Origin: Lentimicrobiaceae bacterium
GTDB lineage: Bacteria > Bacteroidota > Bacteroidia > Bacteroidales > JAGNHN01
Assembly (NCBI GenBank): GCA_018001695.1
Contig: JAGNHN010000008.1
Coordinates: 17,640-81,639, forward strand
DNA: 64,000 nucleotides
Reading direction: 5' to 3'
Below the pieces are notes generated by a model that saw only the letters and a list, made by a program, of their open reading frames with translations, did not search any database and was not told where the DNA came from. The first letter of the stretch is position 1, and each line of letters starts with the position of its first letter. Below, piece after piece: positions 19,469-27,408 of the stretch. Both the position numbers and the translations under genes were made by a program.

Positions 19469-19749
19469 ATAAATCAGGTATCAAAACTCCGAATTATCCC
19501 TACATTTGTCTGAAGGAAGCCCCTTTAGTTTTATAGCCACCGTAGGAAGGTATTGAAATAGAATACTGATAATTAACTAACTAATTAATTTACTAATCCA
19601 AAGATATCTGAAGAAGAAACCGGTATACTGTTGACAATCCATTACAGCGCCTGGTTGCGCTATTCTGTACAACCAAACTGACCGGCTTTTATTGTAAACG
19701 ATGATTCACCCGTTTTTCTTTAGGTATCTCAAGCCAAACCTTGAGAGCT
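19469..19749. other. Intergenic leader region of the NYN gene
   Basis: No gene is seen. A perfect -7 box TACATTTG lies at 19501-19508 but has no matching TTTG box. If it is used, the leader would be about 235 nt. The region is otherwise AT-rich with TTAACTAACTAATTAA-type repetition. Confidence 0.5.
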
Positions 19750-20700
19750 ATGCATGACAATCATTATCAGATGACCCGCATAGGGGTTTTTTATGATGGG
19801 AATTTCTTTTTGCATGTCAGCAATTATTATAACTATTCCCATCCACGGCGTACACGAATCAGCATACAGGGATTACATGAGTTTATCAGGGCTTATCTGG
19901 CCAATGACATTGGCACCACACCGCCTTTTTGTCCAATCGTCGATGCGCATTATTTCAGGGGCAGGTTGAGTGCCGGTGAGGCCAACCAGCGCGGGGATCT
20001 GCTTTACTATGAGCGGGCTTTCGATGATATTCTGATGTCACAAGGCGTCACAACGCATTATCTTCCGGTGCGGTCGACCAGCAGCAAATGGCAGGACAGG
20101 GATATTGATCTCTGGCTTGCGCTGGAGGCATTTGAACAGGCCTTTTACAAGCGGTTTGATGTGATGGTGCTTATTGCATCCGACAGCGATTTTGTTCCCC
20201 TCGTCAGGAAACTCAATACGCTCGGAACCAGGGTAATGGTGCTGGGATGGGATTTCGAATACACCGATCAGGAGGGGAGTAAGTACACCACAAAGACATC
20301 ACATGAATTACTGTCGGAGGTGACCTATCCGGTACCCATGCATGAATTGATCAATGATCCTGATTCCAAGAACAATCCCATCATCAACAAACTCTTTGTT
20401 CCGAGGACCAAGGAAAAGGTCTTCTCCAAGCAAGCGGTGGATATGCCGGACTCCTTTGATGCATTTGAAGAAGGTTCTTCCGATGAAGATTTCAACGTGG
20501 AGCGGATAGAGAGCACGATCAAGACGTTGAAGGAGGGGTATGGTTTCATCAATTTCCCGCCGAACAACGTTTTCTTTCACTATACCAGCCTCGTCGATTA
20601 TGATTTCAATGACCTGATGGTAGGGGACAAGGTTCGCTTTCGTATCGAAGCCAAAGAGGATGGACGCCTGGTTGGGCGTGATGTCGTAGTGCTGGAATAA
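19750..20700 (+). CDS. NYN-domain nuclease-like protein fused to a cold-shock domain
   Basis: The protein has 316 residues. The frame opens with a TTG at 19741, but the ATG at 19750 (MHDNHYQM) or at 19771 is more likely. The N-terminal 190 residues form an NYN (LabA/DUF88, PIN-like) domain: the strand ending FYDGNF carries the first acidic residue, DRDIDLWLALEA the second, and IASDSDFVPLVRKL the classical SDxDF motif. These are the expected metal-binding acids of an RNase. After a linker, about residues 252-316 form a cold-shock/OB domain (GYGFINF, VFFHYTSL, VGDKVRF). The family suggests RNA binding and cleavage; the substrate is unknown. It has its own transcription unit after a strong terminator. 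Confidence 0.85.
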   Translation: MHDNHYQMTRIGVFYDGNFFLHVSNYYNYSHPRRTRISIQGLHEFIRAYLANDIGTTPPFCPIVDAHYFRGRLSAGEANQRGDLLYYERAFDDILMSQGVTTHYLPVRSTSSKWQDRDIDLWLALEAFEQAFYKRFDVMVLIASDSDFVPLVRKLNTLGTRVMVLGWDFEYTDQEGSKYTTKTSHELLSEVTYPVPMHELINDPDSKNNPIINKLFVPRTKEKVFSKQAVDMPDSFDAFEEGSSDEDFNVERIESTIKTLKEGYGFINFPPNNVFFHYTSLVDYDFNDLMVGDKVRFRIEAKEDGRLVGRDVVVLE

Positions 20701-20745
20701 CTTTTCCGGAACCCTACCTGCAAAGTCAGCAGGGCCAGAAAATAT

Positions 20746-23715
20746 TCATTTCAGTCTGTCGAAGCGTATTTTTTCAAATCTGACTTCCGGATCAGAGGTG
20801 TTCCAGAAGTACATCCTCAGGGAATCTGCGCCCTTGGGGATTCTTCTAAGGTCAATGATGACCACAGCTGGCGCCATCGTATCATTGCCCATGATTAAAT
20901 GTTTCAATGGCTCGCGCTGCCAGTGCTGAAGCACTCCCCCTTTTTCTGTTTGCACGACCAGCCCGGGATCTGCGCCTGGTGATGCCTGAATATTAAAGGA
21001 TATCTGCAGCTTTTCAGCTGATAATCCTTTCAAATGTTTTGTCCCCCATGCCAGACTGGGACTGTAAGGACTTGAAGCGGTCAGCACTGTTGATGGAAGG
21101 CTTCCCAGGCTGTCCAGGATATTGTGATGGTTCTTCCGCAGGATGACAGGCCAGGAGGATGTGGGATTGTCTTCGTGTTTCCCGGCATAGAAATACCAGG
21201 CATTACCTGCCTGCTTATCAAGGAAAACAAATGGAAATGATTGCTGTAATATTGCCCTGACCTGCGGAAGGATAGGAACATGATGTTGACGGTACAATAC
21301 ATAATCGGCTTCCTGGTATTTCATCAACACTCGGATCAGGTGCAACACATCATTAGGATGATGTATTCGAAGCATATGAACAGGAGGGTTCAAGCTTTCC
21401 GGTTCCTGCGCAGCGGCGAGATCTGTATTCTCAATAATCAATGATCCTTTGTAAAGGGTTGAATCCTCTCTGATATGCTGTTTGATAATCTGATAGGTGT
21501 CTTCCGCGTGTTTCGTCCGGGATCTTTGTTGTAACTGAAACATAATCAACGCGGTAAGTAATGTCAAGGACAGGCCGGCGCCGCATATCTTCCATCGTAT
21601 TTCTGTTTTGGAAAGCTCCTTGAAATGCAGGTAGATCAGGATAAAGACCAGGGTCACCAGGATTATGAAGGCAACCAGGAATGCCAGGTTAATATCCCCT
21701 GCATGATAATCCAGATTAATTTTGTGGTTCCCGGCTGGAATATTGACAGCCATCAATGCACCGTAGGCTGTGCCTGTTTCAGTAACCTGGTCATCGATAC
21801 TTACTTTCCACCTGGGGTGTTTCGTCTGAAGGCAGACTAATTGTCCTGCGCTCTCCAATTGAGCCTCAAATACGATGTGATGTGGTGAAAATGAAACAAT
21901 CGATAGCATTGAAGATGAGTCAAGCGTATCAATTGCTGCTGTACTTTGTTCGACAAAGGCAAATGGCCATTGCATGGCCGCCTCGAATGCACCCGACTGC
22001 CGGGCATTTCTGATTGCTTTCAGCTCATATGGATTATATCCTTCAGGGGAGGGCATCTTAAAGAAAAGAGGTGTATTCCGAAATGAGCCAGGAATGAGCG
22101 GATGGTAGGCGGCATCGGAAACTTCCTGCATGGGTTGGGTGAGAGAAGGGATTGGGAAGCCTGAAGGCATGGTTCTTAAGGCCTTATTGCCGGGTTTGAT
22201 GGGAAGGGGATCAGCAACGGTAGCATAGAAATTCAGTCGTACAGAGAGCCCCATATCAATAACCAACAGCAATCCCAGCATCCACAGCCGGCTTCCGCGC
22301 TGGCGTTTGTCCAGCATAGTGAATATCGCCAATCCCAGCAAGATGAGAAGCAGGATTCCCTGAACCCAGATTTTGTCCACTATCTTCCCCTGGCTGAGGA
22401 AGCCAGGTAATCCTTCCGGGATCATGCTGATGGTAGGAAAACTCACATGGGGAAGAAGCAAAACCAACGTGATGAGCAACAGGACTGTAAACACCATGAG
22501 CACTGTGACAAAGCGCTTGCGGATTGTCTGATCCTTAAAGATCTGATCGGCCATAACGCCTGCGGCCATCAGAAAAAACAACAAGGTGAAGATACGCGCT
22601 GTGGCCGGAAACCTGAAAAGGCTTAGACCGGGTAACAGGTTGTTTGCCCATTCCCTTAACGGAAAGGAAGTGGCCATGCTAAGAAGAAGGAAGAACAACC
22701 CGGCCAGTAAATAGCCTCCGTTTTTTCGCAAAGCCTCAGGGTGGCTAAGGCTGGCGATCACCAGAACCAGTGGAAGAATCCCAAAATACGTGTTCAGGAC
22801 CGTCGTGTCCTCTTGCCAGAAGTGCAGGTTCTCACTTGTCAGGGCAAAGGGGAACAGCATACTGAGCAACCCGGCCGGCGACAGTGACCCAAACAACTGA
22901 GTGAGTGTCCCTTCTGTTCCCAATCCCTCTGTCCGGACCAGCATGGGTATCAGTTCAAGCGCAGAAAGCAGCATCGGCAGGCTGATCAGACACAGGCTGA
23001 GCGGCACCAGCAGGATGATGGCCAGTGCGGAAAGCTGTTTTCTCCATGGCTGCCTGTTGTTTTTGATCCATGTGATCAGAAACACAATGGGCAAAGTATA
23101 CGCCAAAAGCAGGGAAATTCCGGGGTAACCCCCTGAAATCATCAGGAATAGGACCAATGATAGGGAAAGGGACTTGCCCAGGTCAGGTGTTCGGGCAAAA
23201 CGGAGGGTGAAGGAGAAAGTCCAGGGTAACCAGGCTGCACTGATGATCCATCCGATATGTTGTGCCTGGCTGATAAAAAACCCTGAAAACATATATGCAA
23301 CCGACATCATCAAAGCGCCGGACCGCGTTAGCCTGATTGTTCTCCCAAGGTGGAGAAATCCTGCACCGGCCATAAATACATGTAAGACATATTCGAGGTT
23401 CAGGGCTGAGAAGTCGTAGAATCGGAAGAGCATGCCGATGATCCAACTGACCGGATACCAGGTCCCCGGATCTCCCATTTGTGGGAATCCTGCTTCCATG
23501 TATGGATTCCACAATGGTAACTGCCCGTTCTTCAGGCATTCTGTGATGTAAAACTTCCAGGGAAGATAAATATTGGTTGCATCCCAGCGCATGGATACCA
23601 GCATACCTGACAGGGGCCAGAGAGTCACCCCTGCAATGATCGCCAGGATGAGCAGATCAGCATAGACCTGGGGGATTTTTCTGATGCTCTGAATGGTATG
23701 ATGAAGAACTTTCAT
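20746..23715 (-). CDS. YfhO-family multispanning membrane protein
   Basis: The protein has 989 residues from the ATG at 23715. The frame extends to 23802, but that stretch overlaps the terminator of the upstream gene, so the inner start is preferred. About a dozen hydrophobic segments lie in the first 500 residues. An early periplasmic motif (MRWDATNIYLPWKFYITECLKNG, LPLWNP, followed by GFPQMGDP) is characteristic of YfhO/GT-C-type proteins. A periplasmic domain follows, then two more membrane segments around 720 and 760, and a soluble C-terminal region of about 220 residues. Homologues act in cell-envelope polymer glycosylation using lipid-linked sugars. The substrate here is unknown. It lies convergent to the NYN gene with a 45-bp gap. 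Confidence 0.8.
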   Translation of the reverse strand: MKVLHHTIQSIRKIPQVYADLLILAIIAGVTLWPLSGMLVSMRWDATNIYLPWKFYITECLKNGQLPLWNPYMEAGFPQMGDPGTWYPVSWIIGMLFRFYDFSALNLEYVLHVFMAGAGFLHLGRTIRLTRSGALMMSVAYMFSGFFISQAQHIGWIISAAWLPWTFSFTLRFARTPDLGKSLSLSLVLFLMISGGYPGISLLLAYTLPIVFLITWIKNNRQPWRKQLSALAIILLVPLSLCLISLPMLLSALELIPMLVRTEGLGTEGTLTQLFGSLSPAGLLSMLFPFALTSENLHFWQEDTTVLNTYFGILPLVLVIASLSHPEALRKNGGYLLAGLFFLLLSMATSFPLREWANNLLPGLSLFRFPATARIFTLLFFLMAAGVMADQIFKDQTIRKRFVTVLMVFTVLLLITLVLLLPHVSFPTISMIPEGLPGFLSQGKIVDKIWVQGILLLILLGLAIFTMLDKRQRGSRLWMLGLLLVIDMGLSVRLNFYATVADPLPIKPGNKALRTMPSGFPIPSLTQPMQEVSDAAYHPLIPGSFRNTPLFFKMPSPEGYNPYELKAIRNARQSGAFEAAMQWPFAFVEQSTAAIDTLDSSSMLSIVSFSPHHIVFEAQLESAGQLVCLQTKHPRWKVSIDDQVTETGTAYGALMAVNIPAGNHKINLDYHAGDINLAFLVAFIILVTLVFILIYLHFKELSKTEIRWKICGAGLSLTLLTALIMFQLQQRSRTKHAEDTYQIIKQHIREDSTLYKGSLIIENTDLAAAQEPESLNPPVHMLRIHHPNDVLHLIRVLMKYQEADYVLYRQHHVPILPQVRAILQQSFPFVFLDKQAGNAWYFYAGKHEDNPTSSWPVILRKNHHNILDSLGSLPSTVLTASSPYSPSLAWGTKHLKGLSAEKLQISFNIQASPGADPGLVVQTEKGGVLQHWQREPLKHLIMGNDTMAPAVVIIDLRRIPKGADSLRMYFWNTSDPEVRFEKIRFDRLK

Positions 23716-23748
23716 TTCATGCGTAAAAAAGTTCCATTCAAAGGTCAG

Positions 23749-23794
23749 AAAAAAGATGGACCCCGCAGCGCGCGCAAGCCATGCAGGGGTCCAT
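23749..23794 (-). terminator. Intrinsic terminator of the OmpA-like lipoprotein gene
   Basis: On the minus strand a 9-bp perfect stem ATGGACCCC / GGGGTCCAT encloses a GC-rich loop and is followed by C and six T residues. It lies about 30 bp after the stop at 23823 and just upstream of the YfhO-type start at 23715. Confidence 0.8.
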
Positions 23795-23822
23795 CGCCTC
23801 ACTATGGTTCAGGTAGAGGTAG

Positions 23823-24638
23823 CTATTCAAAGGTGATTTCCACCCGGCGATTTTTCTGTTTGTTTTCCTGTGTGTCGTTGGGCGCCACTGGTTTATCAGG
23901 TCCTTCGCTCCGGATGATAACCCTGGATGTATCGATGCCATACATAGCGAAGTACCCGGCAAGGGACTCCGCCCTCATTTTCCCAAGCAGATGGTTCCCA
24001 TTATAATCTGTATGCCCGGTCAGTACCATTTTGACCTGTGGTTGTTCCTGCATATATTTCTGAACAGCAGGGATATAATCTTTCAATTCCGCATCATAGG
24101 TCATGAGCTTTTCCGCAGCCCAAAAATACACGGTGCGGTCAAAAGCGCCGGCTTGTTTGATTTCCTGTTTGCGGAATACAAGGCGGTAACCATCTTGCAG
24201 CCTATCTTCAGTGTCGAAGCTGAGGTCCTGCATCACACCCTGGGTACTGATGCGTCCAGGGTCTACGCCTCTTTCCTGTAGCAAGCCGGCCAGGAAAGTA
24301 GCCCTCGCGATGCCCAGGTTTTCAAACCCCTGGATGGTATCTTCCTGTGCACTGTAATATCCTGAAATATGCAGCATCTCCCCGGGATTTCCAGACAGGT
24401 AGGCAACGACAGAATCGAGAATGCTCAGCTCAGATTCGGGAATATTTACACTGTCTTCATTCTTCTGAATGCTGGGTAACTCACTGAACTGAAAGCGTAT
24501 GACATCACCGGTGGTGATATATCCTGGCTGATCCAGGTTGACAACCGTTTGTTCCTCTTTCATTTCCTGCTTGCAGGATACAACCCACATAAGTGAGAGG
24601 CCCAGCATCAGGAAGAGGATGTAGCGTACACCTTTCAT
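23823..24638 (-). CDS. Lipoprotein with two OmpA-like domains
   Basis: The protein has 271 residues. The start at 24638 gives a lipoprotein signal (MKGVRYILFLMLGLSLMWVVSC) with the lipidated Cys at 22; the longer frame to 24785 lacks such a signal. The first OmpA-like domain (about 45-145) is degenerate. The second (about 165-271) has the peptidoglycan-binding pattern: GHTDYNG, then RAESLAGYF, GIDTSRV, GPDKPVAPNDT and NRRVEI. It probably tethers the outer membrane to peptidoglycan. It is followed by its own terminator. Confidence 0.85.
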   Translation of the reverse strand: MKGVRYILFLMLGLSLMWVVSCKQEMKEEQTVVNLDQPGYITTGDVIRFQFSELPSIQKNEDSVNIPESELSILDSVVAYLSGNPGEMLHISGYYSAQEDTIQGFENLGIARATFLAGLLQERGVDPGRISTQGVMQDLSFDTEDRLQDGYRLVFRKQEIKQAGAFDRTVYFWAAEKLMTYDAELKDYIPAVQKYMQEQPQVKMVLTGHTDYNGNHLLGKMRAESLAGYFAMYGIDTSRVIIRSEGPDKPVAPNDTQENKQKNRRVEITFE

Positions 24639-24843
24639 GACAATTATTTTTTGGGTTGCTATTGAGGATCTGTGCACTTCAGGCGCCAATACAGCGTACC
24701 GTTGTGCGACACAGCGGCAGGTCGATCCGGGCAACAAACCCTGAATAATCTTATACGCTCGTTGATGAAAAAGGTTGCTTGTCAAATCCTTGAGGTGCCT
24801 TTTTGCCGATCGCAGGCATCAGGCATACGAGGGTGAAAGCGGA

Positions 24844-25641
24844 TTACTTTCGTTCATGGTTTCCGAGGCAGGCCACAACTGCCTGCAGGATTTCAAGGTC
24901 TGAGGCGGCATCTAACCTGGGCCAGGATGGTTCGCAGTACTCCAGCAACTCTATGGCCTCCATGATATGCTGACAACCGCTGATAGCCAGGATCGTATTG
25001 TCCCCCAGGCGGCTTCTGACAAAGCGGATCGTCTGGTCACGCATGGTCAGGGCTTCATATTTCCTCCGGTTTTTAGCTTCTTTGCTGAATGCTTCATACA
25101 GAATACTCACCGGACCTGGTATAAAAATGCCTCCCTTAGGGCTGGCTTCCCGGATGGCCCTGGTCAGGGATTCGGGAGGTATGCTGAGATCTGGCAAGGC
25201 CTCTGCTAGAGGAAGCTGCACGAAAGCCTGCCTGAATTCCGCCCAGGTTTCTGGCCAGGGTGTGATGGTAACCCCGGATAGGGTGATGGTATCTGGTAGC
25301 AGGGTGATCAGGACGGGGTGATTGCCAGGTTTTACTTCAACCGGAACTGTAAAGGTTGCCGGGTGCATACTAATGGCTGTGACGAGGATGGAATCTCCGG
25401 GGATGGCCATACAGGAAAAGCGTCCGGATGGATCAGCGGCCATGGCCGCATTTGTTTTCAGAGAGATAATATGGGCATACCCAATGCCCTCCCCTTGCAG
25501 GTTCACGACTTTTCCCGTGATGATGACGCGTTCCTGGCCATGCAGTTGGACGGGGGTCAGGGTCATCAACACCAAGATGAAGGCAAGCGCAAACTGCCTT
25601 CCCTGATGGATACCGGACAACTTTTGGGCATACCTGACCAT
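24844..25641 (-). CDS. Periplasmic protein with carboxypeptidase-regulatory-like domain
   Basis: The protein has 265 residues. A basic N-terminus and hydrophobic segment ending LHGQ form a signal peptide. Residues about 38-120 form a carboxypeptidase-regulatory-like beta sandwich (ITGKVVNLQGEGIGYAHI...DPSGRFSCMAIPGDSILV...ISM). In Bacteroidota such domains often precede TonB-dependent receptors, but here the remaining 145 residues are a short alpha-rich region with no barrel. Its function is unknown. It is divergent from the peptide transporter and may share an operon with the OmpA-like lipoprotein downstream (205-bp gap). Confidence 0.65.
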   Translation of the reverse strand: MVRYAQKLSGIHQGRQFALAFILVLMTLTPVQLHGQERVIITGKVVNLQGEGIGYAHIISLKTNAAMAADPSGRFSCMAIPGDSILVTAISMHPATFTVPVEVKPGNHPVLITLLPDTITLSGVTITPWPETWAEFRQAFVQLPLAEALPDLSIPPESLTRAIREASPKGGIFIPGPVSILYEAFSKEAKNRRKYEALTMRDQTIRFVRSRLGDNTILAISGCQHIMEAIELLEYCEPSWPRLDAASDLEILQAVVACLGNHERK

Positions 25642-25734
25642 TTGCTCCTGAATAAGCCGCTCTCTCTTCTTTAACCTGTGACGGTTGAGGCGGGATAATG
25701 TTACAGATTACTAACGCACTGCCCTGCGATTTGA

Positions 25735-25765
25735 TTTGGTGAAGCCCGTTTTTTAACTATTTTTG
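25735..25765 (+). promoter_or_regulatory. Consensus Bacteroidota promoter of the peptide transporter
   Basis: TTTG at 25735-25738, a 19-bp spacer, and TATTTTTG at 25758-25765 fully match the -33/-7 consensus. The predicted transcript start near 25772 gives a leader of about 50 nt to the ATG at 25824. This is the cleanest promoter in the window. Confidence 0.75.
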
Positions 25766-25823
25766 TCTCCTTCGCATTAAAAGGATACGCAATTATCATT
25801 CACTAACTAAAACCATTACGTCT

Positions 25824-27353
25824 ATGATGAAGGGACACCCAAGAGGATTATTAGCCGCTGCACTTGCCAATATGGGCGAGCGCTTCGGCTTCTACACCAT
25901 GATGGCCATTCTGGTGTTGTTTTTACAGGCGAAGTACGGGCTTTCCGGGACCAATGCCGGGATTATCTACTCCATCTTTTATTTCTCCATCTACATCCTG
26001 GCTTTTGTCGGGGGGTTGATCGCTGACAAGACACGGAACTACAAGGGCACTATCCTGGTAGGACTTGTTGTTATGGCAGTTGGGTATTTCCTTATTGCGT
26101 TTCCGACACCAACGCCATCCCCGAATAAGATGCTCTTCCTTATTCTGTCCTGCATTGGTCTGTTTACAATTGCCTTCGGTAATGGCCTTTTCAAAGGTAA
26201 CCTGCAGGCGCTCGTAGGGCAGATGTATGATAATTCAACCTATGGTGGTAAAAGGGATGCTGGTTTTTCGCTGTTCTACATGTTTATCAATGTTGGTGCT
26301 TTGTTTGCACCGATTGCAGCTGTCGCCATGCGTAATGGTTTCCTGATGCGTCATGGATATTCCTATAATGCCAGCCTCCCTGAACTGTGCCATGCATACC
26401 TTGACGGAACCATCAGTCCAGAGGCACAGGAAAGACTCACCCTCTTTGCACAGCAGGCCAGCAACAATGTACCTGTCGCAGACCTGACGGCCTTTGCCAA
26501 TGATTATCTGAATGTGTTTGCCACCGGATTCCATTATGCTTTTGCCCTCTCGATCATTGCCATGGCCATTTCGCTTACCATCTATCTGGTGAACAAGAAG
26601 ATTTTCCCCACACCAGCCAAGAAGGACAAGACAATGGCGGCCGGTGATATCGTGATGGAAGCCAAGGAAGTGAAACAGAGACTGTATGCCCTTTTTGCCG
26701 TATTCGGTATCGTGATCTTCTTCTGGTTCTCTTTCCATCAGAATGGACTCACGCTCACCTACTTTGCAAAGGATTATACCGACCTTAGCGGGATCAAGAT
26801 CAACCTTGGATTTATGACCATCCAGGGTGCCGAGATCTTCCAGTCGATCAACCCCTTGTTCATCGTCCTGCTGACACCGATCATCATGGGTATTTTTGGA
26901 TGGCTTGAGGCCCGTGGTAAACAGCCTTCCACGCCCAAGAAAATCGCCATTGGTATGTTTATCGCCGCAACAGCCTATTTCGTGATGACACTGGGTTCCA
27001 TCGGTCTGCCGCTGAAATCTGAAGTGGATGCCATGGGTGGTCTGACTGATGCAGAGCGTGTTACGCCATGGTTGCTGATCGGTACATATTTCATTCTGAC
27101 GGTTGCTGAACTCTTTATCAGTCCATTGGGAATCTCCTTCGTCTCTAAGGTTGCGCCTCCGCAATATCAGGGCGTGATGCAGGGAGGCTGGCTCGGAGCC
27201 ACTGCCATCGGTAACCAGTTACTCTTTATCGGTGCCATCTTCTATGATACCGTTCCTCTCTGGCTCACATGGACGGTGTTCGTGGTAGCCTGTCTGCTCT
27301 CCATGTTTACCATGCTCTTCATGCTGAAATGGCTGGAGCGGGTAGCTAAGTAA
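25824..27353 (+). CDS. POT-family proton-coupled peptide transporter
   Basis: The protein has 509 residues, the usual size for a peptide MFS transporter. The first helix carries the family signature NMGERFGFYTM (ExxER type), which is involved in proton coupling. The second region has FVGGLIADK, the cytoplasmic loop motif of this family. About 12-14 hydrophobic helices are visible, with a long soluble insertion near residues 185-230. It probably imports di- and tripeptides across the inner membrane. It has its own promoter and terminator, so it appears monocistronic. Confidence 0.9.
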   Translation: MMKGHPRGLLAAALANMGERFGFYTMMAILVLFLQAKYGLSGTNAGIIYSIFYFSIYILAFVGGLIADKTRNYKGTILVGLVVMAVGYFLIAFPTPTPSPNKMLFLILSCIGLFTIAFGNGLFKGNLQALVGQMYDNSTYGGKRDAGFSLFYMFINVGALFAPIAAVAMRNGFLMRHGYSYNASLPELCHAYLDGTISPEAQERLTLFAQQASNNVPVADLTAFANDYLNVFATGFHYAFALSIIAMAISLTIYLVNKKIFPTPAKKDKTMAAGDIVMEAKEVKQRLYALFAVFGIVIFFWFSFHQNGLTLTYFAKDYTDLSGIKINLGFMTIQGAEIFQSINPLFIVLLTPIIMGIFGWLEARGKQPSTPKKIAIGMFIAATAYFVMTLGSIGLPLKSEVDAMGGLTDAERVTPWLLIGTYFILTVAELFISPLGISFVSKVAPPQYQGVMQGGWLGATAIGNQLLFIGAIFYDTVPLWLTWTVFVVACLLSMFTMLFMLKWLERVAK

Positions 27354-27373
27354 AAAGCTATAATGATCATAAG

Positions 27374-27408
27374 AAGCCTGCAGGAGTTTTTTCTGCAGGC
27401 TTTTTATT
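27374..27408 (+). terminator. Terminator after the peptide transporter
   Basis: Stem AAGCCTGCAG / CTGCAGGCTT with a 9-nt loop followed by TTTTTATTT. It lies 20 bases after the transporter stop and reaches the stop of the convergent protease gene (27404), so it may serve both. Confidence 0.85.

Noticed and set aside
24639..24843. Possible small RNA or tRNA in the 205-bp gap
   Set aside because: No cloverleaf, terminator hairpin or promoter box of note was found; only scattered short complementary stretches.
26235..27164. 309-codon minus-strand open frame antisense to the peptide transporter
   Set aside because: The transporter on the + strand has a full family match, promoter and terminator. 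The antisense translation is low in hydrophobic order and unlike any family.
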